A stretch of DNA of 64,000 bases from Nostoc sp. HK-01 (lineage in GTDB: Bacteria; Cyanobacteriota; Cyanobacteriia; Cyanobacteriales; Nostocaceae), in the NCBI GenBank assembly GCA_003990705.1, contig AP018318.1:682001-746000 (forward strand), written 5' to 3'. Shown here piece by piece: positions 28,214 to 36,448 of this stretch. The notes under the pieces are model-generated. The model was given only the letters and a program-made list of their open reading frames with translations, had not been told where the DNA came from and ran no database searches. How positions within the stretch are numbered: the stretch's first letter is position 1; every line of letters starts with the position of its first letter. The position numbers and the translations under genes are program-made.

Positions 28214-29365
28214 ATGAGCAAAAACGTAACCAATACAGAAATGATTCATCACTGTACTAACACTAATATAAATGGTGGAGGAGGAATTGAAACTTATGTA
28301 GCTTCTTTAGTAAATGCTCGAATTATTGAAGTTAGCGATCGCCCTCTGGATTCTATTCAGACAGTGGATCAAAAGCAGTTCAAATTACTGCATATTCACG
28401 ACCCAGAATTTTTAGCAGATTTACGCGAAGAATGTCCGGCCATTTTTACCTTGCATAATCACTGTAGTTATTGTCCGAGTGGGACAAAATATTTAGCAGA
28501 CCGAGACAAAATTTGCGATCGCGTGATGAATCCCCTTGGTTGTGTTTGGGGTCATATAGTCGATGGTTGTGGTAGTCGGCGACCCAAAAAAATTCTGGGT
28601 AATTGGTGGAATGCTTACAATCCGCTGAATAACCTGAAAAAACTCAAAATTCCCGTAATTGCTAACAGTGAATATGTGCGTCAGCAAATTATCCAGGCGG
28701 GGATATCACCAGAACGAGTTATAACGCTGCGTTGTGGTGTGCAATTACCCAAAATTGCGACAGAACCTTTGACTCGGACAATTTATCAAAATCAGCGAAT
28801 TTTGTTTGCTGGTCGGATTGTTCCTGATAAAGGTTTAGAATGGCTACTCAAAGCCTTAGCCAAAACTGAGCAACATATCCATTTAGATATTGCTGGTGAT
28901 GGTTGGGATAAGGCCAATATGGAAAAATTAGCTGATGATTTGGGTTTAAGCGATCGCATTACTTGGCATGGTTGGTGTAACACTGAACAATTAGAAACCC
29001 TTTATCAACAATGCTTGGCGGTGATTTTTCCCAGTCTTTGGCCTGAACCTGCGGGTCTTGTCACCTTAGAAGCTTACGCACGTTATCGACCTGTTATTGC
29101 TAGTGCTGTCGGCGGAATTCCCGAACACCTACAAGATAACAAAACCGGGATTTTAGTTTCGCCTAATCATGTTGCACAGTTAGCTGCTGCAATTAATGAA
29201 TTAGCCACAAATTATGCCAAAGCTAGATTAATGGGTGAAAAAGGTCAAGCTTGGTATCAAGCAGAATTTACAATTGATGTTCATGTTCAGCGGTTGACAG
29301 AAATTTATGCCCAAACTATCGCTGAATTTTATGCTAGAACTAACAACTTAAATTTATGTCAATAA
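28214..29365 (+). CDS. GT4-family glycosyltransferase
   Basis: The 383-residue GT-B enzyme has GGGGIETYVASLV near the N-terminus, a cysteine-containing insert (HNHCSYCPSGTKY and NPLGCVWGHIVDGCG) and the C-terminal donor domain ILFAGRIVPDKGLEWLLKAL, IAGDGWDKANME, FPSLWPEPAGLVTLEAYARY. The Cys- and His-rich insert is typical of some GT4 enzymes of surface polysaccharide clusters. I start at ATG 28214 (MSKNVTNTE), because the frame upstream (from 28175) overlaps the previous gene. The following GT2 gene overlaps its end by 10 bp. Confidence 0.87.
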   Translation: MSKNVTNTEMIHHCTNTNINGGGGIETYVASLVNARIIEVSDRPLDSIQTVDQKQFKLLHIHDPEFLADLREECPAIFTLHNHCSYCPSGTKYLADRDKICDRVMNPLGCVWGHIVDGCGSRRPKKILGNWWNAYNPLNNLKKLKIPVIANSEYVRQQIIQAGISPERVITLRCGVQLPKIATEPLTRTIYQNQRILFAGRIVPDKGLEWLLKALAKTEQHIHLDIAGDGWDKANMEKLADDLGLSDRITWHGWCNTEQLETLYQQCLAVIFPSLWPEPAGLVTLEAYARYRPVIASAVGGIPEHLQDNKTGILVSPNHVAQLAAAINELATNYAKARLMGEKGQAWYQAEFTIDVHVQRLTEIYAQTIAEFYARTNNLNLCQ

Positions 29366-30348
29366 ATAATAATTTACAAGAACCTCTGGTTAGTGTAATT
29401 ATTCCCACTTACAATCGTCCAGAGTATCTCAAACAGGCGATCGCCAGCGCCGTTCACCAAACTTATCAAAATATTGAAATTATTGTTTCCGATAATTGTA
29501 GTGATGTAAATCCTCAACCAATTATCGAATCTTTTAACGATGCACGCATTAGATTTTGGCGACATCCAGAAAATATTGGGATGTTGTCTAATCAAATGAA
29601 TGCTTTTAAAATGGCACGGGGCAAATATGTTGCTAGTCTCCACGATGATGATATGTGGAATGAAGATTTCTTAGCCAAACTCGTACCAATTTTAACAGCT
29701 AATCAAAAGTTAGTTTTGGTTTTTTCTGATCAATATATCATTGATGGAAATGGCAACATTAATTATGTAGGCACTGAAGAAAATACCCGTGGGTTTAAGC
29801 GAGATATCCTAGCATCAGGTATCCATCAAGACTTTACCAAAATCGGTTTAATTGATAAAAGTATTCCCACTGCTGCATCTTGTTTAATTCGTAATCATGT
29901 AATTAACTGGGATAGCATTCCCCAAGGAGTAGGGGGAATGTGGGATTTATATTTAACTTACCTCTGCTCTATTTCTGGTTATAGTGCTTACTATTATCCC
30001 GAAAGATTAACGCGCTATCGCGCCCATGAGCAAACTGACACTATGCTCAGTGGGAGTAAAAATGCCGCAGCGAAAATTCGCAAAGCCCAAAGCGAAATAT
30101 TTTGCTACAAAATCTTTATGGAAGATAGCCGACTGCAAGAATTTCATGATTATTTTCATAGCAAATGGTTAGATGCCCATACAACTTTAGGGATTGGTTT
30201 ACTGCGGAATAAGCAAATAACAGCAGCCCGTCCTTATTTATGGCAAGCAATCAGAAAACAAAAATTGAATTTGAGAACTCTAGTAGCATTGGTACTCGGT
30301 TTTACTCCACCACCATTAGCTAATCAATTGCTGGGAGTATTAAAATAA
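29356..30348 (+). CDS. GT2-family glycosyltransferase
   Basis: The 330-residue protein has the GT2 signature VSVIIPTYNRPEYLKQAI, the IIVSDNCSD aspartate and the metal motif SLHDDDMW. A C-terminal helical part after residue 230 has no clear membrane span. The gene overlaps the previous one by 10 bp and is followed directly by the next start codon, so translation is probably coupled in this part of the island. Donor and linkage are unknown. Confidence 0.88.
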   Translation: MSINNNLQEPLVSVIIPTYNRPEYLKQAIASAVHQTYQNIEIIVSDNCSDVNPQPIIESFNDARIRFWRHPENIGMLSNQMNAFKMARGKYVASLHDDDMWNEDFLAKLVPILTANQKLVLVFSDQYIIDGNGNINYVGTEENTRGFKRDILASGIHQDFTKIGLIDKSIPTAASCLIRNHVINWDSIPQGVGGMWDLYLTYLCSISGYSAYYYPERLTRYRAHEQTDTMLSGSKNAAAKIRKAQSEIFCYKIFMEDSRLQEFHDYFHSKWLDAHTTLGIGLLRNKQITAARPYLWQAIRKQKLNLRTLVALVLGFTPPPLANQLLGVLK

Positions 30349-31551
30349 ATGAAACTTTGCATTGTTACCCACAAAATAAAAAAAGGTGATGGTCAAGGTA
30401 GGGTCAACTATGAAGTTACTCAAGAAGCAATTCGCCGTGGTCATCACTTAATATTATTAGCAAGTGAAGTTGCGCCAGAAATTGAGCAAAATAGTCAAGT
30501 TACCTGGGTGCCAATTTCTGTTGATGGTTATCCTAGTGAGTTTATTCGTAATTTTATCTTTGCTCAGAAAACGTCTGCTTGGTTGCAAAAAAATCGCGCT
30601 GAAATCGATTTATTAAAAATCAACGGTGCAATTACAAAAATTGCTGCCAATGTGAATGCTGTACATTTTGTCCACAGTTCTTGGTTGCGATCGCCTGTAC
30701 ATATTTCTCGCATTCGTCGGGATGCTTACGGTTTTTACCAATGGTTATACACCGCCTTAAATGCACGTTGGGAAAAACAAGCTTTTCAACGCGCTAAAGT
30801 AGTTGTCGCTGTCTCCGAGAAAGTTGCCCAAGAATTAACTAATATTGGCGTACCGCGCGATCGCATCCGAGTCATTGTTAACGGTGTAGATTTGCAAGAA
30901 TTTCAGCCTGGTGTCACCTCTCGCCAAAAATTAGGTTTACCAGAGGACGTAAATTTAGGATTATTTGCCGGAGATATCCGTACACCACGGAAGAATTTAG
31001 ATAGCGTTTTACAGGCCTTGGTGCAAGTTCCTGATTTACACCTAGCTGTTGTCGGGAGTACCGATGGTAGCCCCTTTCCCCAGTTAGCCGCTGATTTAGG
31101 AATTAGCAAACGGGTACATTTTCTCGGCTATCGCCGTGATATCTCGGAAATTATGCGGTCAGTTGATTTGTTTGTGTTCCCCTCCCGTTATGAAGCTTGC
31201 ACCTTGGTCTTGTTAGAAGCCCTCGCCTCTGGATTACCTGTGATTACAGCCACAGCCACCGGGGGTGCAGAGTTAGTTACGCCGGAATGTGGGATTGTTT
31301 TACCAGATTCAGACGATGTTGAGGCCTTAGCCGCTGCTTTGTCATCTTTAGTAGGCGATCGCACCTTGATGCAACAAATGGGTCAAGCCGCCCGCGCCAT
31401 CGCCGAACAATACAGTTGGTCAACTATGGCTCAAACCTATATGGATCTATTTGAGGAGTTACAAAAGCATGAAGAACACAGTTCTCATCCCCACCTATCG
31501 CCGTCCTCTAGATCTATCTCGTTGCCTTTCGGCACTGCAAGCGCAAACTAA
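30349..31551 (+). CDS. GT4-family glycosyltransferase
   Basis: The 400-residue GT-B enzyme starts right after the preceding stop codon. GQGRVNYEVTQEAIRRGH lies at the N-terminus, and the donor domain carries LGLFAGDIRTPRKNLDSVLQ, HFLGYRRDISEIMRSVDLFVFPSRYE and LVLLEALASGLPVITATATGG. The last 25 or so residues (HSSHPHLSPSSRSISLPFGT) are low-complexity and read through the first 83 bp of the next gene. They look like an accidental extension past an ancestral stop and not a domain. Confidence 0.88.
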   Translation: MKLCIVTHKIKKGDGQGRVNYEVTQEAIRRGHHLILLASEVAPEIEQNSQVTWVPISVDGYPSEFIRNFIFAQKTSAWLQKNRAEIDLLKINGAITKIAANVNAVHFVHSSWLRSPVHISRIRRDAYGFYQWLYTALNARWEKQAFQRAKVVVAVSEKVAQELTNIGVPRDRIRVIVNGVDLQEFQPGVTSRQKLGLPEDVNLGLFAGDIRTPRKNLDSVLQALVQVPDLHLAVVGSTDGSPFPQLAADLGISKRVHFLGYRRDISEIMRSVDLFVFPSRYEACTLVLLEALASGLPVITATATGGAELVTPECGIVLPDSDDVEALAAALSSLVGDRTLMQQMGQAARAIAEQYSWSTMAQTYMDLFEELQKHEEHSSHPHLSPSSRSISLPFGTASAN

Positions 31552-32431
31552 ACCAGTCGATCAAGTAATCGTCGTTGTCCGCGATACAGATACCCAAACT
31601 TGGCAATTTCTCCAAGCTTTTCCAGCCAATCATCTGCCTTTGCAAACCGTCACAGTCGCCATCCCTGGAGTAGTAGCCGCCCTCAATGCTGGACTCGCCG
31701 CAGTTGAGGGAGATGTTTTATCTATTACAGATGATGATGCTGCACCTCATCCTGATTGGTTAGAGCGAATTAACGCGCACTTTCTCGCGGATAGTAGAAT
31801 TGGTGGTGTCGGTGGGCGTGATTGGATACACCACGGTGACAAAATTGAAGACGACTCTCGCGCTGTAGTTGGTCAATTGCAGTGGTTTGGGCGGATTATT
31901 GGCAACCATCACCTTGGTGTCGGTGAACCACGCTTTGTTGATGTTCTCAAAGGTGTGAACATGAGTTTCCGTACCCAAGCGATCGCCAAATTACGTTTTG
32001 ACGAACGAATGCGAGGTACAGGCGCACAGGTACATTTTGAAATGGCCTTGACCCTCACCTTAAAACGCGCTGGTTGGCAGATGATTTATGACCCCCAAAT
32101 AGCAGTTGATCATTATCCCGCCCAGCGATTTGACGAAGACCAACGCAACAACTTTAATGCGATCGCTCAAATTAACTTAGTCCATAACGAAACCCTAGTT
32201 TTACTAGAACATTTATCACCCTTGCACCGCCTCATCTTCTTGGTATGGGCAATCTTAGTCGGCACAAGAGATTGTTTCGGCCTTATCCAATGGCTAAGAT
32301 TTTTCCCCAATCAAGGCCGACTCGCCACCCGCAAATTATTCGCCTCCTGGCGCGGTCGTTGGCAAGGATGGCAGACATGGCAGGCTATAGGTGACAGGTT
32401 ACAGGTTAGAGGTGACAGGTTACAGGTTTAA
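31469..32431 (+). CDS. GT2-family glycosyltransferase
   Basis: The 320-residue protein opens MKNTVLIPTYRRPLDLSRCL. It has LSITDDDAAPHPDWLERINA as its DxD region and GGVGGRDWIHHG further on. A C-terminal hydrophobic patch (LHRLIFLVWAILVGTRDCFG) suggests membrane association. I chose the ATG at 31469 because gaggag stands ten bases upstream, although this makes the gene overlap its predecessor by 83 bp. The last residues are encoded by a 17-bp repeat present twice and are probably not conserved. Confidence 0.87.
   Translation: MKNTVLIPTYRRPLDLSRCLSALQAQTKPVDQVIVVVRDTDTQTWQFLQAFPANHLPLQTVTVAIPGVVAALNAGLAAVEGDVLSITDDDAAPHPDWLERINAHFLADSRIGGVGGRDWIHHGDKIEDDSRAVVGQLQWFGRIIGNHHLGVGEPRFVDVLKGVNMSFRTQAIAKLRFDERMRGTGAQVHFEMALTLTLKRAGWQMIYDPQIAVDHYPAQRFDEDQRNNFNAIAQINLVHNETLVLLEHLSPLHRLIFLVWAILVGTRDCFGLIQWLRFFPNQGRLATRKLFASWRGRWQGWQTWQAIGDRLQVRGDRLQV
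32391..32428. repeat. 21-bp-period tandem repeat at gene 3' end
   Basis: Two copies of gtgacaggttacaggtt (32391-32407 and 32412-32428) are separated by four bases. They lie inside the last codons of the GT2 gene and encode a GDRLQV repeat. Confidence 0.85.
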
Positions 32432-32451
32432 AAAAAATCAGGAAATGCACA

Positions 32452-33906
32452 GTGATTTCTCAATCTTTACTATTCAATAGCTTTTTACAAACTCCATTTT
32501 CACCCCGACAGCGATCGCTACAAGGTTGGATAGCAATTATCGGCTTTGTATTGCTGAGTTTAACTTGCTACTTTGCTGGTGCGGCTGGAATGTTACGCCT
32601 AATTTATCCCGCGACAGCCTTATTAGTAGCGATATTTTTATACCTACGTCATCCAATTTTATACATCGGCTTTACTTGGTGGATGTGGTTCCTGACACCC
32701 TTAGTTGCCCGTTTAATTGACTACCGAGTTGGCTGGGATCCCACCCGCCAGATTTTGATCGCACCTTATTTAGTGGTGTTTGTCACAATTGCAACCTTCT
32801 TACGCCACTTCCCTCAAACTTATCGTCAGGGAGGTTTACCTTTTATTTTGGCTTTTATCGGTGTAACCTATGGTTTTCTTGTAGGTTTAATTTACAATAC
32901 TCCCGTTCCCGTAGCTCGTGGCTTACTAGACTGGCTCAGTCCGATTATTTTTGCTTTTCACTTATTCATGAACTGGCGAGATTATCCCAGTTATCGCCAG
33001 AATTTACAGCGTATATTTCTTTGGTGCGTGTTATTGACTGGTGCTTACGGCATCTATCAATTTGTCGTTGCCCCTGAGTGGGATAGATATTGGCTAATTG
33101 AGTCAAAATTATTTACCAGTTCTGGCGACCCTGTACCATTTGGAATGCGTGTTTGGAGTACATTGCATTCGGTTGGCCCGTTTGGTGCAGTCATGCAGGC
33201 AGGCCTGTTGTTGTTATTTACTAGTTCAGGCCCCTTAATTTTTCCGGCTTCAGCTGTCGGTTACTTGTCGTTTTTGCTGACACAAGCCCGGACTAACTGG
33301 GGAGGCTGGTTATTCGGAGTAATTATGATTATGGGTTCCGTCAAAGCCCGTATTCAAATGCGGCTAATAATCCTAATTTTAGTCATAGCTGCGTGTGTTG
33401 TACCATTGACCACTATCGAGCCAATTTCTGGCGTTGTGGCAGCTCGTTTGGAAACTTTTACGAATCTTCAAGAAGACACTAGCTTTAAGGATAGATCGGG
33501 AAGTTACGACAGAAACCTCAGTTTAGCCCTCTCTAATTTATTAGGTAATGGCCTAGGAAATACTTGGAAAGTCAATGAAAAAACTGGTCAAATCGAAGTT
33601 TTTGTGATTGACAGCGGTATTTTAGATATGTTTTTTACCCTTGGCTGGTTTGGAGCCATATTTTATTTAGGTGGATTAATCTTGATATTTTTCAGCGTTG
33701 CTACTTACACAGAAGCACGCTTTGATAGTTTTATTAGTACAGCCCGTGCCATTGGTTTAAGTGCTGCTGCCCAGTTGGTTATTGGTAGTGGGATGCTGAG
33801 TATTGCCGGTATGATTCTTTGGGGATTTTTAGCTATGGCTATGGCAGGACACAAATACCACAAATCTCAAAACATAACTCAACTTCAACAAAGGTCAACT
33901 ACATGA
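32452..33906 (+). CDS. O-antigen polymerase/ligase-like membrane protein
   Basis: The 484-residue protein is almost entirely hydrophobic with 10 to 12 membrane segments. It has a soluble loop near residues 335-385 (RLETFTNLQEDTSFKDRSGS), the large periplasmic loop expected in Wzy and WaaL family proteins. It would polymerise repeat units or ligate the chain in the outer leaflet of the inner membrane. The start is a GTG with agga upstream. The stop TGA overlaps the next ATG (ATGA). Polymerase and ligase cannot be told apart by eye. As no other candidate is in the island, it is likely the HEP polymerase. Confidence 0.8.
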   Translation: MISQSLLFNSFLQTPFSPRQRSLQGWIAIIGFVLLSLTCYFAGAAGMLRLIYPATALLVAIFLYLRHPILYIGFTWWMWFLTPLVARLIDYRVGWDPTRQILIAPYLVVFVTIATFLRHFPQTYRQGGLPFILAFIGVTYGFLVGLIYNTPVPVARGLLDWLSPIIFAFHLFMNWRDYPSYRQNLQRIFLWCVLLTGAYGIYQFVVAPEWDRYWLIESKLFTSSGDPVPFGMRVWSTLHSVGPFGAVMQAGLLLLFTSSGPLIFPASAVGYLSFLLTQARTNWGGWLFGVIMIMGSVKARIQMRLIILILVIAACVVPLTTIEPISGVVAARLETFTNLQEDTSFKDRSGSYDRNLSLALSNLLGNGLGNTWKVNEKTGQIEVFVIDSGILDMFFTLGWFGAIFYLGGLILIFFSVATYTEARFDSFISTARAIGLSAAAQLVIGSGMLSIAGMILWGFLAMAMAGHKYHKSQNITQLQQRSTT

Positions 33907-35024
33907 AAGTGATAATTCTCATGCCATTGGCTGAACAACGCGGCGGCAGTGAAATGACTTTCTGGGATCTGTTGCAACAAGGACGAAATCGTGGGATTGA
34001 GTGGTTGGTAATCTTTGGTGAGGATGGTTCTTTAGTCAAACAGGTGCGATCGCTCGGTATTGATGCGCGAGTTGTACCTGGTGGTCGTGTGCGCCAGTTG
34101 CACCGTTTAGTTGCCACAGCTATCAAAATAGCAGTCATAGCTAAACACGAACGGGTAGATGTGATTATCAGTTGGATGTGGCTATCCCACTTAACAGGCG
34201 GACTGGCAGGACTACTAGCAGGTAAACCGACACTGTGGTATCAACAAGAAACCCCTAATGGGAAAAATTTTTTAAACCGCTTAGTTAATTTGATGCCAGC
34301 GCGTGGTGTAATCACTATTACCAAAGCTATTCAAGCAGCACAATCAACAATTACACCTCGACTACCCGTACATTTGGTATATCCGGGGGTAGCTTTAGAT
34401 CGTTTTGATACTTCTATTTTGCCGACTCCTGCTCAAGCGCGGGAAAAGTTAGGTTTACCATCACAAGGGGCGCTAATCGGCATTGTGGGAAGATTGCAAC
34501 GCTGGAAAGGAATGCACGTCCTTGTACAAGCAATGCCAAAAGTTTTGCAGAAGTATCCTGATGCTCATTGTGTATTGATTGGTGGTAAGCACGATTTAGA
34601 ACCTGACTACGAAGAGTTTCTCAAGTCAGAGATCGCAAATTTAGGGTTGCAAGAAAAAATCATTATGCCAGGACTCCAACGCAACATTCCAGAGTGGGTG
34701 CAGGCGATGGATGTTTTTGTTCATGCTTCTGATAAAGAACCATTTGGAATTGTGATTATTGAAGCAATGGCGCTGGGTAAACCTGTAATTGCTGGTGATG
34801 CTGGCGGCCCCACCGAAATTATTACCGATGGCATTAACGGCTTATTAACACCTTACGGTGATTCTGAGGCATTGGCGATCGCAATTCTGCGCTACCTAGA
34901 TGAACAAGACTTTGCCCAAAATGTCGCCCTCGCTGCACGCCAACGCGCCCTAGATTTCTCTACTCAGAATTATGCTCAAAATTTCATTAATACTCTTCGT
35001 TCTCTGATGCCTAGCGTTTCGTAA
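33903..35024 (+). CDS. GT4-family glycosyltransferase
   Basis: The 373-residue GT-B enzyme starts at ATG 33903 inside an ATGA overlap with the polymerase gene. MKVIILMPLAEQRGGSEMTF begins the acceptor domain. IGIVGRLQRWKGMHVLVQAM, LIGGKHDLEPDYEEFL and EPFGIVIIEAMALGKPVIAG form the donor domain with the EX7E pair. It is the last clear gene of the polysaccharide island. A perfect 35-bp palindrome follows 23 bp after its stop. Confidence 0.9.
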   Translation: MKVIILMPLAEQRGGSEMTFWDLLQQGRNRGIEWLVIFGEDGSLVKQVRSLGIDARVVPGGRVRQLHRLVATAIKIAVIAKHERVDVIISWMWLSHLTGGLAGLLAGKPTLWYQQETPNGKNFLNRLVNLMPARGVITITKAIQAAQSTITPRLPVHLVYPGVALDRFDTSILPTPAQAREKLGLPSQGALIGIVGRLQRWKGMHVLVQAMPKVLQKYPDAHCVLIGGKHDLEPDYEEFLKSEIANLGLQEKIIMPGLQRNIPEWVQAMDVFVHASDKEPFGIVIIEAMALGKPVIAGDAGGPTEIITDGINGLLTPYGDSEALAIAILRYLDEQDFAQNVALAARQRALDFSTQNYAQNFINTLRSLMPSVS

Positions 35025-35047
35025 ATATAGCTAAATATCGAGACGCT

Positions 35048-35082
35048 AAGATCCCCGACTTCTTCAAGAAGTCGGGGATCTT
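35048..35082. repeat. 35-bp palindrome, copy 5
   Basis: Perfect 17-bp arms aagatccccgacttctt and aagaagtcggggatctt surround a single c. It is the same family as the copy at 9201, with gatcccc for gataccc on both arms. It sits between the convergent GT4 and DUF6717 genes and could terminate both. Confidence 0.82.
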
Positions 35083-35098
35083 GTATTTCACGCATAAT

Positions 35099-35455
35099 TT
35101 AAGAATACAAACCTTCAGCTTGACAATATATTTTTGCTGGCGCTTGCTCAAAATATTTAAATAATGCTGGACATAACCAACCTTCCAGACCTTTTTCCCG
35201 CCACAAATACCAGTTACCGTTGTACTCCTCACGTAACCAAGTTAATTCTGCTTGATAACCAGGGAAAGGACTAGCAGAAAACAGCAGTTTAAATCCTTCT
35301 TCCACATTAGCTATACCCTGAACCAGAATATCAATCATTTCTGGTACACCACTCACAAACGGTTCTTGCACCAAACCCAGACGCTCATCATCAAATACCC
35401 ATGTTTGATTGTGCCTGTATGGAAAAATCACCATCATTGAGTTAGTCATGAGCAA
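35099..35455 (-). CDS. DUF6717-like protein
   Basis: The 118-residue protein reads MMVIFPYRHNQTWVFDDERL, GLVQEPFVSGVPEMIDIL, GFKLLFSASPFPGYQAELTW, and I recall this pattern from DUF6717 proteins. No membrane segment is present. The function is unknown. The first few residues are uncertain, since ATGs at 35455, 35449 and nearby codons are all possible. It is convergent with the end of the polysaccharide island and probably unrelated to it. Confidence 0.72.
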   Translation of the reverse strand: MLMTNSMMVIFPYRHNQTWVFDDERLGLVQEPFVSGVPEMIDILVQGIANVEEGFKLLFSASPFPGYQAELTWLREEYNGNWYLWREKGLEGWLCPALFKYFEQAPAKIYCQAEGLYS

Positions 35456-35656
35456 TTATCGGTTAAGTAATTGGTAAATAATTTTGTAATCAAGGTTACT
35501 AATTACTAGAGAATAATATAACTTGAAAAAATTGTAGTGCATCAGGAGGTTTGCAGGGTGAAGCGGGCAGGTATAGGGCAAACTCATTTACAATTCAGGA
35601 AATTCTCAGCAATCAAGCTTATTCTGTAATGCAATTGGGAGTAAATACTTTATATC

Positions 35657-36448
35657 ATGTGCCGTTTACTTGCCTATCTTGGTTCGCCTGTTTCTTTGGA
35701 GCATCTTCTGTATAAACCAGAACATTCTCTGATTGTCCAAAGTTATCAACCCCGCGAAATGACCTCTGGAGTAGTAAATGCAGATGGTTTTGGTATGGGT
35801 TGGTATCATACTCACAAAGATACTGCTCCCTATATCTATAAAAATACATCGCCGATTTGGAATGATATCAACTTACCCCATCTGAGTCGTTACGTTGAAT
35901 CAAAGTGTATCTTGGGTTATGTCCGCAGTGCCACAATAGGGCAAGCCGTAGATTTTACCAATTGTCAGCCATTTAATGACGAAAATTGGCTATTTCTACA
36001 TAACGGATTCATTGAAAATTTTCGGCAAACATTACACCGCAGAATTCGTAGCACATTAACACCCGATTTTTACGACAAAATTTATGGAAGTACCGATTCT
36101 GAACATTTATTTGCATTGTTACTTTCTCAACGTCAAATTAACAAACATCGTCCGCCAGAATATGCACTACGCGCTACTTTGTTAGGTATTGCTGAACTAG
36201 CAAAACGTCATCAAATCAAGGTTTTAGCAAACATTGTTTTAAGTGATGGAAAACGCTTGATAGCTTCGCGTTTTTCTGTTAGTTCACCAAATCCATCTTT
36301 GTACTGGATACGAGATGATCTGAATTTTCCGAACTCTGTAATTATTGCTTCGGAACCTTTATTTCCTGGTAACTGGAATCCTTGTCCAGAAAATAGCATC
36401 ATCAGTGTGGGAGAAGATTGTGATATCCAAATTGAGCAAATCTACTAG
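35657..36448 (+). CDS. egtC: ergothioneine biosynthesis glutamine amidotransferase EgtC
   Basis: The 263-residue class II glutamine amidotransferase has the N-terminal nucleophile Cys2 (MCRLLAYLGSPVSLEHLLY), then ADGFGMGWY, FLHNGFIENF and GSTDSEHLFALLL. EgtC removes glutamate from gamma-glutamyl-hercynylcysteine sulfoxide in the ergothioneine pathway. Position just before egtB and egtD on the same strand makes this the best reading. The last 29 bp overlap the likely egtB start. EgtA, which would supply gamma-glutamylcysteine, and EgtE are not in the window. Confidence 0.88.
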   Translation: MCRLLAYLGSPVSLEHLLYKPEHSLIVQSYQPREMTSGVVNADGFGMGWYHTHKDTAPYIYKNTSPIWNDINLPHLSRYVESKCILGYVRSATIGQAVDFTNCQPFNDENWLFLHNGFIENFRQTLHRRIRSTLTPDFYDKIYGSTDSEHLFALLLSQRQINKHRPPEYALRATLLGIAELAKRHQIKVLANIVLSDGKRLIASRFSVSSPNPSLYWIRDDLNFPNSVIIASEPLFPGNWNPCPENSIISVGEDCDIQIEQIY

